This document shows, one piece after another, positions 37,654 to 52,700 of a DNA stretch of 64,000 nucleotides (position 1 is its first letter; every line of letters starts with the position of its first letter). A model generated the notes under the pieces. The model did not search any database, was not told where the DNA came from, and was given only the letters and a program-made list of their open reading frames with translations. This DNA comes from Coturnix japonica. Lineage: Eukaryota; Chordata; Aves; Galliformes; Phasianidae. The translations under genes and the position numbers were made by a program. The stretch is taken from assembly GCF_001577835.2 (NCBI RefSeq), contig NC_029532.1, forward strand, positions 3,658,001 to 3,722,000. Direction: 5' to 3'.

Positions 37654-37788
37654 TGGAGGTCTGTTAACAAGTGAATGTGGTGGGATGATGCAGGGATCAG
37701 GCACAGACAGTTCAAGAGAGGTTCGGGTGGGTTTAGGTGTTTGTTTGCCCAAGGGTTTGGATTCAAGTCCTCTTCTTTTTCCAGGAGC

Positions 37789-40700
37789 TCACCCACCATG
37801 TAACGTCGAGATGAAAAGCACATTATCCTGGTCCTGGAGTTTATAATCCAGCTCACCCTGCAGGCCAAGAGAAAAAATGAGAAATGGTTTAAATGTCACT
37901 TCCAAATAGTAGCTGCAAAGAGAAAACAGCTCATAAAAAGATGGTGAGTGTTAAGGGAGAGCTGAGAGGGATGGAGCAATGTTTCCATCTTAAAGGAAGC
38001 AAAGGTGAGAGAGATCAGAGGAGGAACTGACATTCATTATCCCAGGAACACGCCGCTTTCTGGACCACAGTTTTGACAGAACAGGTGGTTGCCTGAGGCA
38101 GGAAAATAGTTAGGGACTGTTTGTTGTCTGAGACAGCGGGCTGAAACAGAGAAGTGTTAACCAGCTCCTTTTTGGGGAGGGATGTTTCCAGGGCTGCCTT
38201 CACCTGCTGAGAACTGACTCACAGTCTGCAGACTGCTGGGGGCTGCAAAACCGCCTGGTGCCCTCTGGGCTGCAACCCCACACATGGGCCAGAGACCACG
38301 GAGCAGCTCTCTTCAGACCTGTGCTGGCCGATGAGACTCAGCAGGCTGGATTGAGGCTGCAGGCTTCCCAACAGCCACAGCGGTACAACACAGAGTAAGA
38401 TCCCTGTTTGCCCCCATTCCCTCTCAAATATGAGATGCTTCGCTTGGGGCAAGAATCAGAAATAGCCTCTCTGAGAGCAACCACGTAACAGACAGCAATG
38501 TTTTCAATGAAGAAAGTCAAAGAGAGGGAGTACAGACCATTAGTTCCCAGTCCGCGTCGTTGATGAGCACCAAAATTCCCGGCCTCCTGCAGAACACAGA
38601 AATAATTAGGATACAGGGCTGCTAAAAGCTTCACAAATAGTTAAGAATGAGGGATGCTAAAGCATAGATCACACACTGACTGCCTGTAAAGCCAAAGAGA
38701 AAAAGGAATCCTAGCATGGGGGTAGAAACAGGTACAGTCTGTGCCCTTTCTAGATCTAATAAAGGGGAGGCAGGAGTAATCCCAGTGCTCATTTGAATCA
38801 AAATGCACCATTCCTGAGGATGCTCCAGGATGACTCCATTTCCGAGTGAGGTAGAAAAGCCAGGTAATTAAACCCACGCAAAGAGCAGAGCGCAGAGAGC
38901 TCAATGCAAAAGCAGGGAAAGCTATTCTGGTGTCACTATCCAAGGCAAGTAAACACCTGAGATCCACTCAGAGCCCCTGATTACAGTCAAAGGGATTCCC
39001 CCTCTTTGATCTTTAGTGTCCTGCAATTGTCTCTCCTGTTACCAGGGGACCTGGCACATGCTTCAGCTCACAAAGATCCATGACGAATGTTAAGCACCCC
39101 CAGCCACCCCCAGCGCCACCCGGCCGTCAGGGCTGGCTCTTGCATGGCTCACTCTGCTCCATTTCTCTGGACTTCTTTTCTTCCCCCCCTCCACGAGGCT
39201 GGCCCCATTTTGACAATAAAAATACATTTCCCAGCAGAAATATTTGTTGGCGCTTCTCCGAGTGACTGCTTCGGTCCCAGCAATGTCAGCAGGGAACGGA
39301 CAGACCTGCTAACATGCCTGGAATTGAGGATACAAGAGCTATGCTGCTCCAGGTGACAACACAGAGGAATTATAGGTGGTCCTGCTTTATGTTTAAGGCT
39401 TAAGGATTCGGGGGTGAGGGCTGTAAAGGAAAGACATGCTCTGCAGGGAGCAGTGGGACGTACAGTTTGGAGCTGCTTCCAAACCAAGGGGATTCCCTCT
39501 CAGTATCACATTCGCATGCCCCATGTTTTCATGGATGTTTTAACTTCATGAAACCAACAGGAAAAACGTATTCCAAATGGTAGGCAGCAACAGGGAGACA
39601 GACACGAGGAGGAGTCACACAGCTGTACTTACACAGATTCCCCTTGCATAAATAATTCCGGCTTCTCTTTCAGCAGATTCTGTTTGATCCACTTTAGCAG
39701 GTTTCTGATATCCCCTGAAAGGGAAAAGGACAGTGATTTACAGCTGGCTCCCAGGCAGTGCCGCAACAAAGTGAACGTTTATCCACAAAAGAGAAGGGGG
39801 GGGGGGGAACACACAGGAGCTGCACACCTCCAACCACAGGAGGAGGTAACAGAGCTGCCCCTTACCAGCACGTAGCACACAACCCTCACCCAGGCAGTTC
39901 ATGTGTGCCCAACAAATTGATACTTAACCATGTGTGGGTTTAATGAGATTATAAAACCCCAAAGAAATACACCTAAGCAGCCAAAAGCTCAGGGCAGACA
40001 CTACAGGTACCAGCACCAGCAGAACGTGAGTCTGGGGCGTGAGCACACATCCAGCCCTGTGTTACACACACACTGACCATGACTGCTGTGGTTTGGAGAC
40101 CTGTCCTGCTGCCCAGCACTGCCCTGCTGTCACACCGTGCTCCCTGTGCCATCCCTTGCCCTCCCCAGCAGCTCCTTCCCCTCTTATGGCTTCCTTATTA
40201 AAGCTCAGCCTTTATCTTTCCATTTCAGTAGGTGACAGGGAGGATTTGTCTTCATGTAAGAGGAGGAGGAGACACTGCTGGCGGGTTTTTATAGTATCAA
40301 TTTTACTTTGTGAGGCAAAAACAATTTCTTTAGCGATAGCATCAGTTAATTTCCTATTGGAGAGGTAAGAAGTGATGGTGGGGGGGCACAATCCGTTACA
40401 GGGTTTACAGAAGCTGACAAATTGCAACGTGGAGTTCTCCTGCATTCTCCTCTGTATTCCACCATTCCACAAACCACTCCATCATTCTGAATCCACAACC
40501 AGTTATTCTCCTGGGATCTCCTTTAAGCAGCCCTTGGAAAGCCCCAGAAGAGCTCTGTTTGTTTTAGAGGTGTGAGGAAGCCTTCCAAAGGCACAACGCC
40601 CCAGTGAGGGCTGCAGCTGCTGTGGGCAGCATGGGTCCCCACATCTCCCTGCTGTGTGTCCCCCACCTCCAGCAAAAACAAACACTCGTAGCAGCTCGAC

Positions 40701-43700
40701 TCAGTCTGTGACATGCAATGGGATCTGATGGCACTGTGGGTACTTTGCAGAGCTGGGGTTCTTCCAAATAACGTTACCCCTGCAGCAGATGGAGACCTTT
40801 ATTCCCAGAGAAAAAGGGAGATGGATCCTCCATGTCCCGCTCCATCCCCCCATCTCGTGTCCCCACTTCACACACCAGTCCCAGTGCGGGGCTGAGGGAA
40901 GCAATGGGGATTGCTGTTGTGCACAACTGCAGCAGAAAGAGTTGTGTGGGACTGGATTGCCCCATAATGATACGCAGCTAGGAGCACAAAATAGACCATT
41001 TTCTGCTGCTTTGATATTTCCAGACACTGGAGACAGGAGTGCACTCAAAGACACACTGTGCCAGTCAGAATGAGAGCTAACCGTGTCTCTCGTGCCCTGA
41101 AAAATGCTGCTGCAACACCAAGCCCTCAGGATCCCACACCCAACTGGTCCTGCTCTCCATCACTGAGCTTTGAAGGCTGGAGCAGAAGGAAGATGGAGAG
41201 GAGCCTTCAGGAGGAGGGGTGGGGGGGGCACAAAGGGAACACCGGTCCCTCCATCACACTGCCTGCAAGCTGATTCATATTTATGCACTTGCAGCAGGTC
41301 ACACAACAATGAGCTGTGCCATGCACCATTCTCCTTGCATGGAATAAGCAGCCCTTTCCTCTGGGACCTTTCGGGAGAGATCGTTTAAACAGAAGCACGC
41401 TGCACCAGCTGGATAAAAGGCAGCCACCTCGGAGCAGCCTGGGCGGAGGGGCTGATTTATGGGGGTCTGCACTGGAAGGCTCCCTCACCCCTTCTCCTTC
41501 CATAATAAACGTTATTTTCAGCCCCACCTGAGCCTATGTTCATTTACTCCTCCCCAGCAGTCACGTACATGCAGACTGGAGGGAAAAACACACACCCTGG
41601 CCATGCATGGAGCTTCCCTGCTCCAGGCAGCAATGGAAATTAAGGCCCCTTCTCTACAGCCAACCTTAAGACATAATACTTTCAGCTGCTTTCTCAGCAC
41701 TGATTTCAGCCCCCCCCCCTCCACCTTCACGTCTTTATATTCTGTGCACTGATATTACTTGAACAAATCAATTATCGAGGATGAAAAATGACCACAGCCA
41801 CACCAGAACCATCTCCCACAAGTCAGATATTGAAAAGGAACAAAATTGCTTCCATTGCAAGTGGGCCAGGGAGGAGCCATCTCACAGCTCGATGCCTTGA
41901 ATAGAAGTCTTGATCAGCAGCACAGGATCCTACATGGTATCATGATGGAAATAATAAGAGGTAAATTACAGCACAACTGCTTCTCTCTTTCATGTGATGT
42001 ATGCAGCGTTCCTAAGACATTTTCTTTCCATACTGGTCCAGCCCTGGCTCCCAGCTTGTTGGGCTGAGGATCTGCTGTGCAAACAGCATGTCCTGCACAA
42101 AGGATGTAGAAGGAGTTAAAAAAGAAATTACCCTGACCTGGGTAAGCAGCACATCAGTCAACATTTCTACTCCTGCTGGGGCTGCAAGTGCCCCCTCCAC
42201 AGCACAGAGGCACTGGCTATTTGCAGAAGCACAGCTGCACTGTGTGTGCTGCCACGTGGCTGCAGATGCAACCACATTTGGGGCTGAGAGAGGCTCAGGT
42301 GAGAGCTGAGGACACAGCATTCTGCTCCTGACCCACCAGTTCAAGCCCAGCTCATCATGGCAATGATGGATACCTTGTTATTATCGCTGCATTGTCAATG
42401 AAATCCTTTTGGCTGCCTGCTCTGTTCCATTCACACCAAAACCACACTCAAGTTACCATGAACTGTCCTTGCCATTGGCAGAGTGGGAGGTTGAAATACT
42501 CCCAAACTGCAAAAGAAGGGACTGAAGCACACGGTGGGAAATCCCTCCCTCATTTGTATCCTGAGACAGCTCCGCACTGTGCTCACACTACATCAAACCT
42601 CTCCAAATTCTCGGGGAAAATCATCTAAAGTTAATTAAAAAAAAAAAGGAGAAAGAAAGAAAAACTGACAAACGTTTGAGAAAACTGCTCAGTTCAAGTG
42701 CACGGATGGGAGCTCAAAGCCACAACACGTGCATAAAACAAATCACCCAGCGAAACACACAGCTCAGGAAAATCAAGAGTGTGTGTGCAGTGACACAAAG
42801 TCATTGGCTCCTCACACAGGATGCAGGGACTGCAGTGAGCCTGCAGGCACGGACCCATCACGGCAGCTCACCAGCAGCCCAGCTGCATTACAAACACTGC
42901 TGGTTGTGGTAGAGAAGCTCACAGCCTGCCCCGTCCTCCTGCATGTCCCTCTGAGGCCCCTCTGCGTTATCCCAGCTGTTCACTGACAACGAATGTGCTG
43001 AGCTTCTTCTGCAAGAGGAACGCGTCCGGGACTCCATTTTAGTGCTGCGTGAAACAAGAGCACAGCTTTACTTGCACCCTCAAAAACAGGGCTGAAATCC
43101 ACAGATCTCCCAGGGCTCTATAAAACCTCCTTGGCCTGATGGGTGAGATCTCAGCAGAGAGAGCACCCACCGTGTGCAGAGAAAACAGGTGACTGGAATA
43201 AGGAACGCTGAGCTGGTGTTATGCTATGGGAACCTCACTCTGAACACACGAATACACAGAAACACAGAAGGATTCTGCACAGCTGGTATTAGTTGACACA
43301 AACAGATTCACTCACACACACACACAGTGCTCAGACACTTCCATGTCCCCCTGCTTTATAACCCACATCCAAACCAGCACACAGCAGCACCTGAAGGGCA
43401 TCCAGAGGGTGTGACCGTCCCTGTGTCTGGCCCTGCTAACAGAGCTGGGAGCTTATTTCAGAGACAGAGGAACCACTAATGGGTGAACCATGGAAAATTC
43501 CCTTCTGGTCTGTAATAAAGAAGATATATGCGGCACTGGTCACTAAGGGGTCAGTGCTGCAGGAGCACGGCGCTTTCCTGGGCTGCCTCATGGACACCTC
43601 CCCATGGGGTACCATTTCTTTGACCCAGAATAAGATCATTTATCATACTGACCATGGCTGAGCTCCAATTTGCTGAGGTCACTAACTCGGGATGAGCGCC

Positions 43701-46700
43701 GCTCCACCCACATTCTCCGCCACTGGCCTGTAACCATGACAAAGCCCCTTCCCTGCCGCTCCTCTGCCATTATTCCCCCTGCCTGCACAGAAATGGATGG
43801 AAAGACAAGCTGCATTCCCCTTCCCCTGCCCAAGCAGTTTGCTTCCCCAACAGCCACCCTGCTCCCCACTCACCCCCTTCAGGTGAATGCCTTCCATGTG
43901 CTTTTGAATCTTACAGCACTTTAAGGGAGATGCTATAAAACCTCACCTGAGGGATCCTCCAGCCTCCCATCTGAAATGCAAATCACCCACTGAAGCAGAT
44001 GATGGCGTGCCATAAACTGCAGAAGACCTGGAACAGCTTAAGAGAAATGGAGTCACAGCAAAAGGGCTGCTCACTGTGCAGAGCAAGGAGAGCAACATCC
44101 ATTTTCTCTGATAAGAGCAGATCCTGCCACGTAGTGATTTAAGTACTATGGAAAAAATGAGGGGGTAACTACAGCCAGACACAGGAGAATCCCAATTGTT
44201 CCTCTCATCTGTCCTCATCTGCTACCAGAAACATCAAGCTCTTGCTTCTCTAATTGTGCTGCAATGTCCTTTTCTCACTTCTCAGATAGGAAAGAAACCC
44301 CCAGCAGAGGTCTTCTCCACCCTGGAGTGTCCAGACAACAGGCAGGGATCACAGGGCTCTTCCTCTGCCCTGTTGCTAGCACAGGACTCGGATCTCACCA
44401 TCCTTGTGCAGCTCTCAGCACTCTGGTTGTATCACAACTCCCACAAGCTGCAGAGCTGCTTGGGATCTTCTGCTCCCAGCGGGCTGCTGGGAAGAGAACA
44501 CAAATTCATGGGATCCCCAGCCCAGCATTCTTCCCCATCCATCAGCTCCCAGCACCAGAAAGCAGCTCCGAGCTGATCCTCAGGGTAAACCTAATCCCTC
44601 CACATTTCCAAAGTCAGAGTATCTAATCCCGTAACACCCCGTGCTATTGTCATTTCAGACTCCCAAATAAATGCCAGCGCACCAAACTGTCTCTTTTCAT
44701 TAGGATCACAGATCACAAGTGCTGGTCCACAGTCTTGCCTCTCGTGCAGAATTGTCAAAGGAAGGAAGCAGGAAAGCCTGAGACTGCTGCATGGACAGCA
44801 AAGAGCGAGATTAGGAAACACAGGCATTAAAAACAGCAGGTTAACAGCTCCTGTGATTTCATCCCACCACCAGTGCATTGGTCACGAAAGGCCACCTCGA
44901 GCTTTGCCCACTCTGATTTTGCAACACTTGAGCAGTGCAGTCCTGCTACCAAACCCCACGGAGACTGTGCCACGGTCCAACAGCTCCTGCAGTCAGAAAC
45001 CTTCCTGCTGCACCAGACTGCCATTGCTTCACCCCTATCAATTCGTGCTGGTTGATACTGCATCACCCTGGCGATAATCTGTCCATCCCTGTGATAAAGG
45101 ACATACCCCACCTCATCGCTTTTCTGTTCATTTATCCTGCTTAACCTTGAATGTTGCTGGTTAATATTTTTTTTTTTTTTAGAGCTGCCCAGGAAGACAA
45201 TTCAGAGGATGCATTGTTAACTGCAGGCACAACGCTCAGCCGGAACCCATCAAACTGAAATCTCTCCTCCCTCACATTTTCCTGCCTTGTGGGTTTTGAG
45301 TACGTGCAAAGAAGGAAAACCCTCTCAGTACCACCCGAGGCTACAGGAGCTCATGTGAGACCCCAGGAGGAGGCCCTGCAGGAGCTGCAGAGGGATTCCC
45401 CACAGCCTGGCAGAGGGAATCCCCAGGGCTGGGCTCTCCTGGCACTGCCAGCTGGAGAGGAAGGCTCCTGGAAGCAGCTCCTTATTCCCTTCCAGCCTTG
45501 CTGGTGGTTACTGGACACTCCGTTGGATGAGTCAGTGTCACAGCTCAGTGACCGCCGTGATTTTATTCCTCTGCACACAGAAATTAAGCAGAGAACCAGC
45601 TTTTGCCTCTCACTTTCAGGCTCAAAACCCGCTCGGCTATTATCACTTTCATACAGGGCAAGCACCATTAAACCGATTCCTGCCCACCCAGCCCAGCCAC
45701 CCCCACAGATACTCCAAGCCCCACAGTCTTACTTGAAAGGGGAAAAGAAAGGGCCAGTGAGATGATCAGGGTGGAAGAGAGGGGGGGTAAGATTTACAAG
45801 TGAATGGAGGTAAGAATGGAGCAGTTTGTGGGATAAAGGGGCTGCAGAGGGAGCTTTACAGATGTGCAGAGGGACGGCGGCTCATTGTTTAATTAAGCAG
45901 AAAGTGGCTCTTTTGAAAAGCAATTTTGCACAGGAGCTCTGAGCTCAGCAAACAACTCCTGCGAGTGAGGGCAGGAGGAGAAAGGAACAGCTGGCCCAGA
46001 GCCGTGTGAACCGCATGCTAAGCGGTTTAAAGGGCCCGGATCCTCCTCCCAGCCCTGCTCCGCTGCCACCCTGTGAACAGTGCTGTCAGCACCGCAAATC
46101 CCACCGAGAGAAAAGAGGGAGCAGAGGAGGGGGGGGCTGGCACAGAAAGGTTATCCTACTAGGTGCCTGCACTGCAATACAGCGGCTGGGAAGGAGGGTA
46201 GAAAAGCCAGGCTTTGTTATCACAGGGATTTGGTCACACACAAGAGCTGGTTTCTTGGTGCCTGGGAAGCTCCTTCCACAATGAGCCCTGGGATGAGCTG
46301 ATCCTGCAGCGTGGCCTCCTGGGAGAGCAATGGAGCTGCTCCTGCATGGCTGCCATCACCCCCCTTCCCTGCCCCAGGACCTGAAGCCCCAGCAAGGAGC
46401 AGCAGGCAGAGATGCTTCATCTCACTGGGCTCCTGGCACTCTGTCTGCTGGAAAGAGCAGCCAGGCTCCAAGCTGAGTCAGTGCAGGCTGAGATCCCAGC
46501 CACCAGCTCACCTTCTCCCTGTCCCAGTGGGTAATTACCTGTCTAAGAATGGCAAGCAAGGAGGGGAACAACCCCACACCTGGTGAGACCTGCAAGTAGT
46601 ACAGCGAGGTTAGAAAGGAGCTGGCTGCAGGAGATGGATGGATTTCCATTACCCTGCATTACCAAAACCACTTTTACAGCGTATTTCGAACAAGTCTTAA

Positions 46701-49700
46701 AACATTGGGAATGAAAACCGGAGCAATAAATGCATCCCAGAGTTAGTATAACTCTAACTAACTCTACACACTACCCAGTAACAGTGCCGGGCAATACAGA
46801 CAACTGACACCAACCCCCCCTCCTGATTCCACAGCCTTTTGGCATAGCACCCACCAACTCTGAGCACACGCCGTATGTTTAAGCCTGTAACACAGGTCTG
46901 ATCTCTCGGGATCCCTGGGCTCTTTCTGAGCAGATGAATGCTTCCAGCTTCCCAGCAGCCCTCCACGCTGTGCAGAACAAGGCCCCTGGAAAGCAAAGCT
47001 CTTGAGGAGCAAATCATGCTATGGGGATTTTAACATAAGCAGCACTTGGCAGATTATTTTAATTTTCTCTCTAAAAAAAAAAAAAAATAAAATAAAAAAA
47101 GATCTGATTAGCAACAAGCATTTTTTCCCCTGGGGTTTTGGTAAGGGGAAACCACAAACAATTACCAAAACACGCTGATTAAAAATCTATCCTTCCAGAC
47201 TTGTACGTGCCAAAACACAGTGAACTCTGGATTAGCCCAGAAGAGGCAAGTGATCACAGCTGAACCAGGTACTACTACCCCAAAACACGAGTCCTGGCAC
47301 CAAAACCACAGGAGAACTGGGAGGCTGGGAACCTGAACACAAGAGAGACATTGCAAACAATCCCAAGCCCCAGCACAGGGCACAGGAGAAAGCTTTTGTA
47401 AGCTCTGTTCATCAGCGTGACACTGCGGATCTAAACCTGAAATCACTACAAGGGTTAAGTGATGCCAGCTACTTCCTACCCTCCCAACAGCATCCACGCA
47501 GTTCGCATGGCCACAGACAAACCCACCACTGTGAGTCCCAGTGAGATGGAGGAAGGAGCTCCGACATCGCTCGCAGAGCAGTCATACAATGATCTATTTG
47601 ATTACTGAAGCACTTGGTTAAATTACTGTGGCCTGTTTCAGGAGGGAGCTGCCAAATACATTTTCAGATTTTAATTTAGGGTTTCTCTCTTTTATGCTCC
47701 ATTGTCTCTAATAGCCTCTTAGATGCTTGAAAATAAAGTTGATTTCCCTGCCAATTTAATACTCTCTCCATGTGACAAATACCGTTATTCCCCCAGCTGC
47801 TTTCTCCCCCACACACTGTTTTTATACAGAATAAGCCAACAGGGCACTAATGTCTTTAGATCCTTTAACAGCATTATCAATGAGATCATCAGAATAGCCA
47901 GCAACATGGGACAAGATTCTTGTTTAACCTGAGGTCCTCTCTGCAGCAGCTCCAAAAGATTACACAGCCCTGCATTAAGCGTGGCTGATGGAAATCTGTC
48001 CTCCCATACAGATAAAACACACCTTTTTCAGTTCCTGCTTGGCAGCAACTTCAACATGCAGGCCAAGGCAGCTCCGCTTTGGAAATAAAGAACTGCTGTT
48101 TTACTGACGTTGTAAGGATACAAAAAGCCCCTTGGATAATAAAAATAGGTCCTGCCACATGGCTAGACCCCTGGTGGCTTGCTCTTGTCCCACTTGCAGC
48201 TTTCTTCCTCCTGCCTTTCCTAATCCCTCCAGGAGCCCATCTTCAGGCATCAGAAAAGGACAAACAAAGAGTTAACTGGCTTTGAAACCCACCTATTTGC
48301 CAGGAGAAAGGAAACGACCACATCATCATTTGTTGAAGTAATTATTATTATCATTAATAGAATGCTGCCCGTGTCAACTACGGAGCATTTCCCTCCCTCC
48401 CCCCCCATAAATACTGGCAGAAATTTCTTCATACAGTTTTCCACCTCTCCTCGTCTATGGGATATATATAAAGATGCCTAAACAAATTAAAACACGTCCC
48501 AGAGAGAGCTGCTCTGCATAAAAGGAGGGCAAAGGCAAAAATAACTCAGAAGGAAAGAAAGAGTGGAATAGAAAGGGCAAAATGGCCAAAAATAAGCCCG
48601 GCAGCTAATGAAATCTGTTCAAATGGGGCTTTGAGTGCAGGTCTTCAAGCAGTACTCATACTACAACCCTTTCCCCAGAGTAATAAGTGATGAACACAAA
48701 AGGAAAGGTAAGCAATAGGACACAGCATAGTGCTGAGCTGTTTCTCTAACCATTATAAATGTGGCTGCACAAGGGCAGCAGGGAACACACTATATATATC
48801 TTTATTTACACAGAGACAGTTGAATTAAACTTTCTTTCTGTGAATGAGGAAAACAAACGGTGCTAGGAACAGTACACAACTGCAAGAATTTACCAAATTT
48901 CCCATTCAATTCTGCTGATTTCTCACTTTTACAAGATAGTTCTCATTCAGAGTATTATGACAGGTGTCTTCAGTGACCCCTTACTGTCAGGCTTTAAACC
49001 CACATTTGCATCCTCATACTAAGTGTAAATACTGCAACAGCATAAGCTTCACAATTCAGTGTCTGCTCCTGAGCTGCTGCAATGCACAACCAGACTCACA
49101 ACTGAAACCACCTTGCCATCTAATACACATGAAAACAGCAAACTACAAGCACTACCACATGGGCCCACCGTCCATTCTGCCTCCTGTTACAGGGACAGCA
49201 GCATCTGGAAAACAAGGCAGCGTGAAAAGCCAGAAGCAAAAACGTCTTAGATGAATCTGGAATGAATCACTGAAGATCGTGAGTTTGAATCATGAGACCG
49301 AGCCAGATCTTCAGGGAAAGTTTAATCCCAAAGGATAAATCCAGCTCTTAGTGAAGACTGTAGAAGCTTTCCCAGCAGCTTCAAGTGGGAGTGGATTAGG
49401 CCACACACAACTATACCGCTGACAGCCATCGAGCTGGAAGAATTGCTTCCTTGGTATCAATTTCCCCTTTCCCCCGGCAGGAATAAACACCCCACATAAT
49501 AACCCCTTCTTCTTGAGTGTCTGATCACCATCTGAATACCTCTGACACAGTCGATGTCAGTGGGTATCCTAAAATTACACAACAGTGAAGAAAACAATAC
49601 TCTAGCCCCCAGGTTTATAAACCAACCAAGGGAGTGTTCTGGCAGCTCTCTACCACCTTCTGTTTAAGGAACTTAACAGTGCTGGAACTTAATGCTGAAC

Positions 49701-52700
49701 TCTCTTGTGATACAAGAAATTGTCACTACTCCTTCAGTAGCAACAGGGGAAAGTTAAGCAACATGACTAAACTCACAGTACCAATCAGCATCAGATCACG
49801 TTCCTGGATTCACAGTCCCTGTCACTACCCACAAGATAGCACACTATCAGTGCTCCATTACATCTGAATTACACATATTTATGTCCAAGTACTTCCATGG
49901 ATTTGCAATTACAGGAATAGCAAGAAAATGTCAGGCCTGGATGTTCACAGTACACAGACAGTGGTATTATCCATTCACGAGATATTAACAATTAACATTC
50001 CCTCATGCTTTGTATCTATTCAGTTTACAATCCCACCCTCAAATGGCATAAAGCATTGCTATCTAGCTGAAAATATTCTAAGCAAACCTGCAGGAATTTA
50101 TGTTGTGACTGCAGTAAGCACACACATAAGGAGAAATACTTAGAGGACATAGAAAATGTTCAGATCACTTCTGTTTGAGGACTAGACACCATCTACCAAG
50201 CCATCCAACCAACAGCATGGCTGAAAGTGCTCTCAAAACACATTGGTACTTGTAAACTAACAGAACTGTCATAAAACCAGCTTTGTTTTGCAAATGATTT
50301 TCAATTGTTGTCATTCTTTCAAGATTCAGATACTCACAAGGCTCTGGCTGAGAAGGCAAGGTCACCTGATGCTTTTTCACACCATCGAACAAGAGTTCTG
50401 CACCACCTCTGAAATAAAAAGAACAAATGACTGAGTTTCTGTTCTACTGTCAAAAGGAAGACAGCACAAAAAGGGAATTTTAAGTAAATGCCACGATACA
50501 GAAGACAAATCACAGAATCATAAATGACAGAAACTGATTTAGTATAGGATTCTCTTTGCCTTTTTTCCATTCACAAACCACAAGTCCCATGGGGAAGTCA
50601 CCATCTCCTACTGTCATCACACACAAGAGATGCAGTCACAGGCCAGGACCCCATGGTGCACCAGCACAGCAGGACAGGATGGCTGCCAGCCCACAGAGCT
50701 CAGAACGTTGTGCAGTGCCTAACAATGCCTTGCCCATCAACTATCAGCACTGATCCAATTCAAACAGTACTAGAGATGCCACACGACACCACTCTTCTCT
50801 ACCACCTTTCAGCCAGGAGCCTCACAGGGTTTCACAAAATGTGAAAAACAGTAATAATCTCATGGAATAAATATCTCCCTGGTTTCCATTTGTAAGCAGA
50901 GAGAGGAAGTGACTCATACGAGGTTACAAAGCAAGTGAGACAGGGCCAGGAATCCTCCAGCCCCAGCAACCCCTGCCTGACACAGCCACAGCACAGAGCC
51001 CTCTCCTGAAGGCCTTAACTGGGAGAAACAAGCAGCGATGGTTACATGTGAATGTAGAAATCTTCCTCCACTGAACAACACAACCCCCTTATCTGACACA
51101 TGGAGCTTACTGGCAGCTCCAGCCCTACAGAACAAAGCGAAGGTCTCTGCAGCCACAGCTTTTTAAGAGTGATGAACTGTGAACAAAACACTGTAAGATA
51201 AGGAGATGCGCAAGTATAGGAGCTGCCCTCACACCTGAAAAAGTGGGATTTAAATTCAGTGCAGACACCCATCTCATTCTACTCTTAAAAAAGATTTTGG
51301 ATGTGCAATGTAATGAGCCTCAGCACGTTCCTCGTCTATGTCCGTTCTGTGGGAAAAGGAAAAGGAACAACTCTGAATGCCCTGAGCTTTATAAATATAA
51401 ATAGGTTTTGAGGCAGCAGGCCAAACTCAAGTCTTAGAAGTTATAAACCATTATGTGAGCAGAAACATGAGGAAACTGGGGTGCTACTGTGCAAAATGTG
51501 ACACAGAAACTGACAGCATCAGCTCTTGATTCCAGACTGAACAGGGTGGCCAAAGTATGGGCTGTTCAGAAATTACATCTCAAAGCTCATCTGCTACAGG
51601 AAAATGGTCAACCCGTTCAGAAAGAACATCACAAAACACTAATCTCACTGTGGCTTTTCTTTTCTCTTATGAGATTACACTCTGGAAACCTTTCAAGGTG
51701 CCTCACATCTTCTGAAAGCTGCCTCAATAAAGGGAAATATCTTGAACAAGTAACCCACACCTGAATATCAACAAAGATACATCCCCGTGTTACAGAGTTC
51801 CTTTAAATCCAATATCTAAAAATGCCACGCTAGGTTTTCTTGGCTCTGCCATAGAGGAGCACAACAGAACCCTTGTTGTGCCCTCAGCAGCATCACTTAT
51901 ATACAGAAACCCTCCTAAAGAGCACTCTGTTGGTGTTCTCCCACCAGCTCACAAAAAATAGTTATCTGAAATTTGAAGCAGCGATTATGAACATGAGCTG
52001 AGACTCGCGCAGAAGAACAAGTCACAGTAATGATATGAAAAACATTTTTTCATGTCACGAAAACAAGGTCACGCTTTGTTACAGCGGGAAAATGTAGATT
52101 GCAAGATAAGGTCCTTCTGTAATGCGCTCGCTGGAAGAGAACTCAGCTGCAATCCGTACATAGAGAGCTCATTTATGCATTTCCAAGGGAAGCAAAAACG
52201 CATCTCACTCTTCTGGGAAAATCAGGAGAGTTGCTGCAGCTGGAAGCAGGAAAGACTGAGGAAAGGATTCTTAAGGAGGGAGGCATTGAAAGGGTTACGA
52301 CATGGCTGTGTTTGTGAGAGGGTGGGAAAAGCCCCATAAATAGCGGCCTTGTAGGTTTGCTAAAAGAAGGCTTTAACGAATAGCAGAGTATCCTCACAAA
52401 CGCTCACACTGTGCCCCACTGCACTCCAAGCTCCGGGCACAGCGTTGGCATCACACAGACCATGAGAGGAGGAGGGTGCTGTGCTGAGCCTGGAGCCAAG
52501 GGCTGGGGCGGAGCACACAGCACAAACACACACACACACAAAGAACAGCTGGAAAGCAAGCGGAAAGCTTTATTAATGTATTTAATAACCACCAACTGTA
52601 TCGTCTAAGGGAGGAGGAAACAGCCCGGCCCTGTGTCTCACACCGCGGCCTGCTCCCTGCCGGCACGGCGAGCAGCGGCACCGGGCTGCCACGAGCCTGC

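Noticed and set aside
50505-50545. Possible CR1 tail near URM1 exon 2
   Set aside because: It is a single TCACAGAATCAT-like match without neighbouring CR1 sequence.
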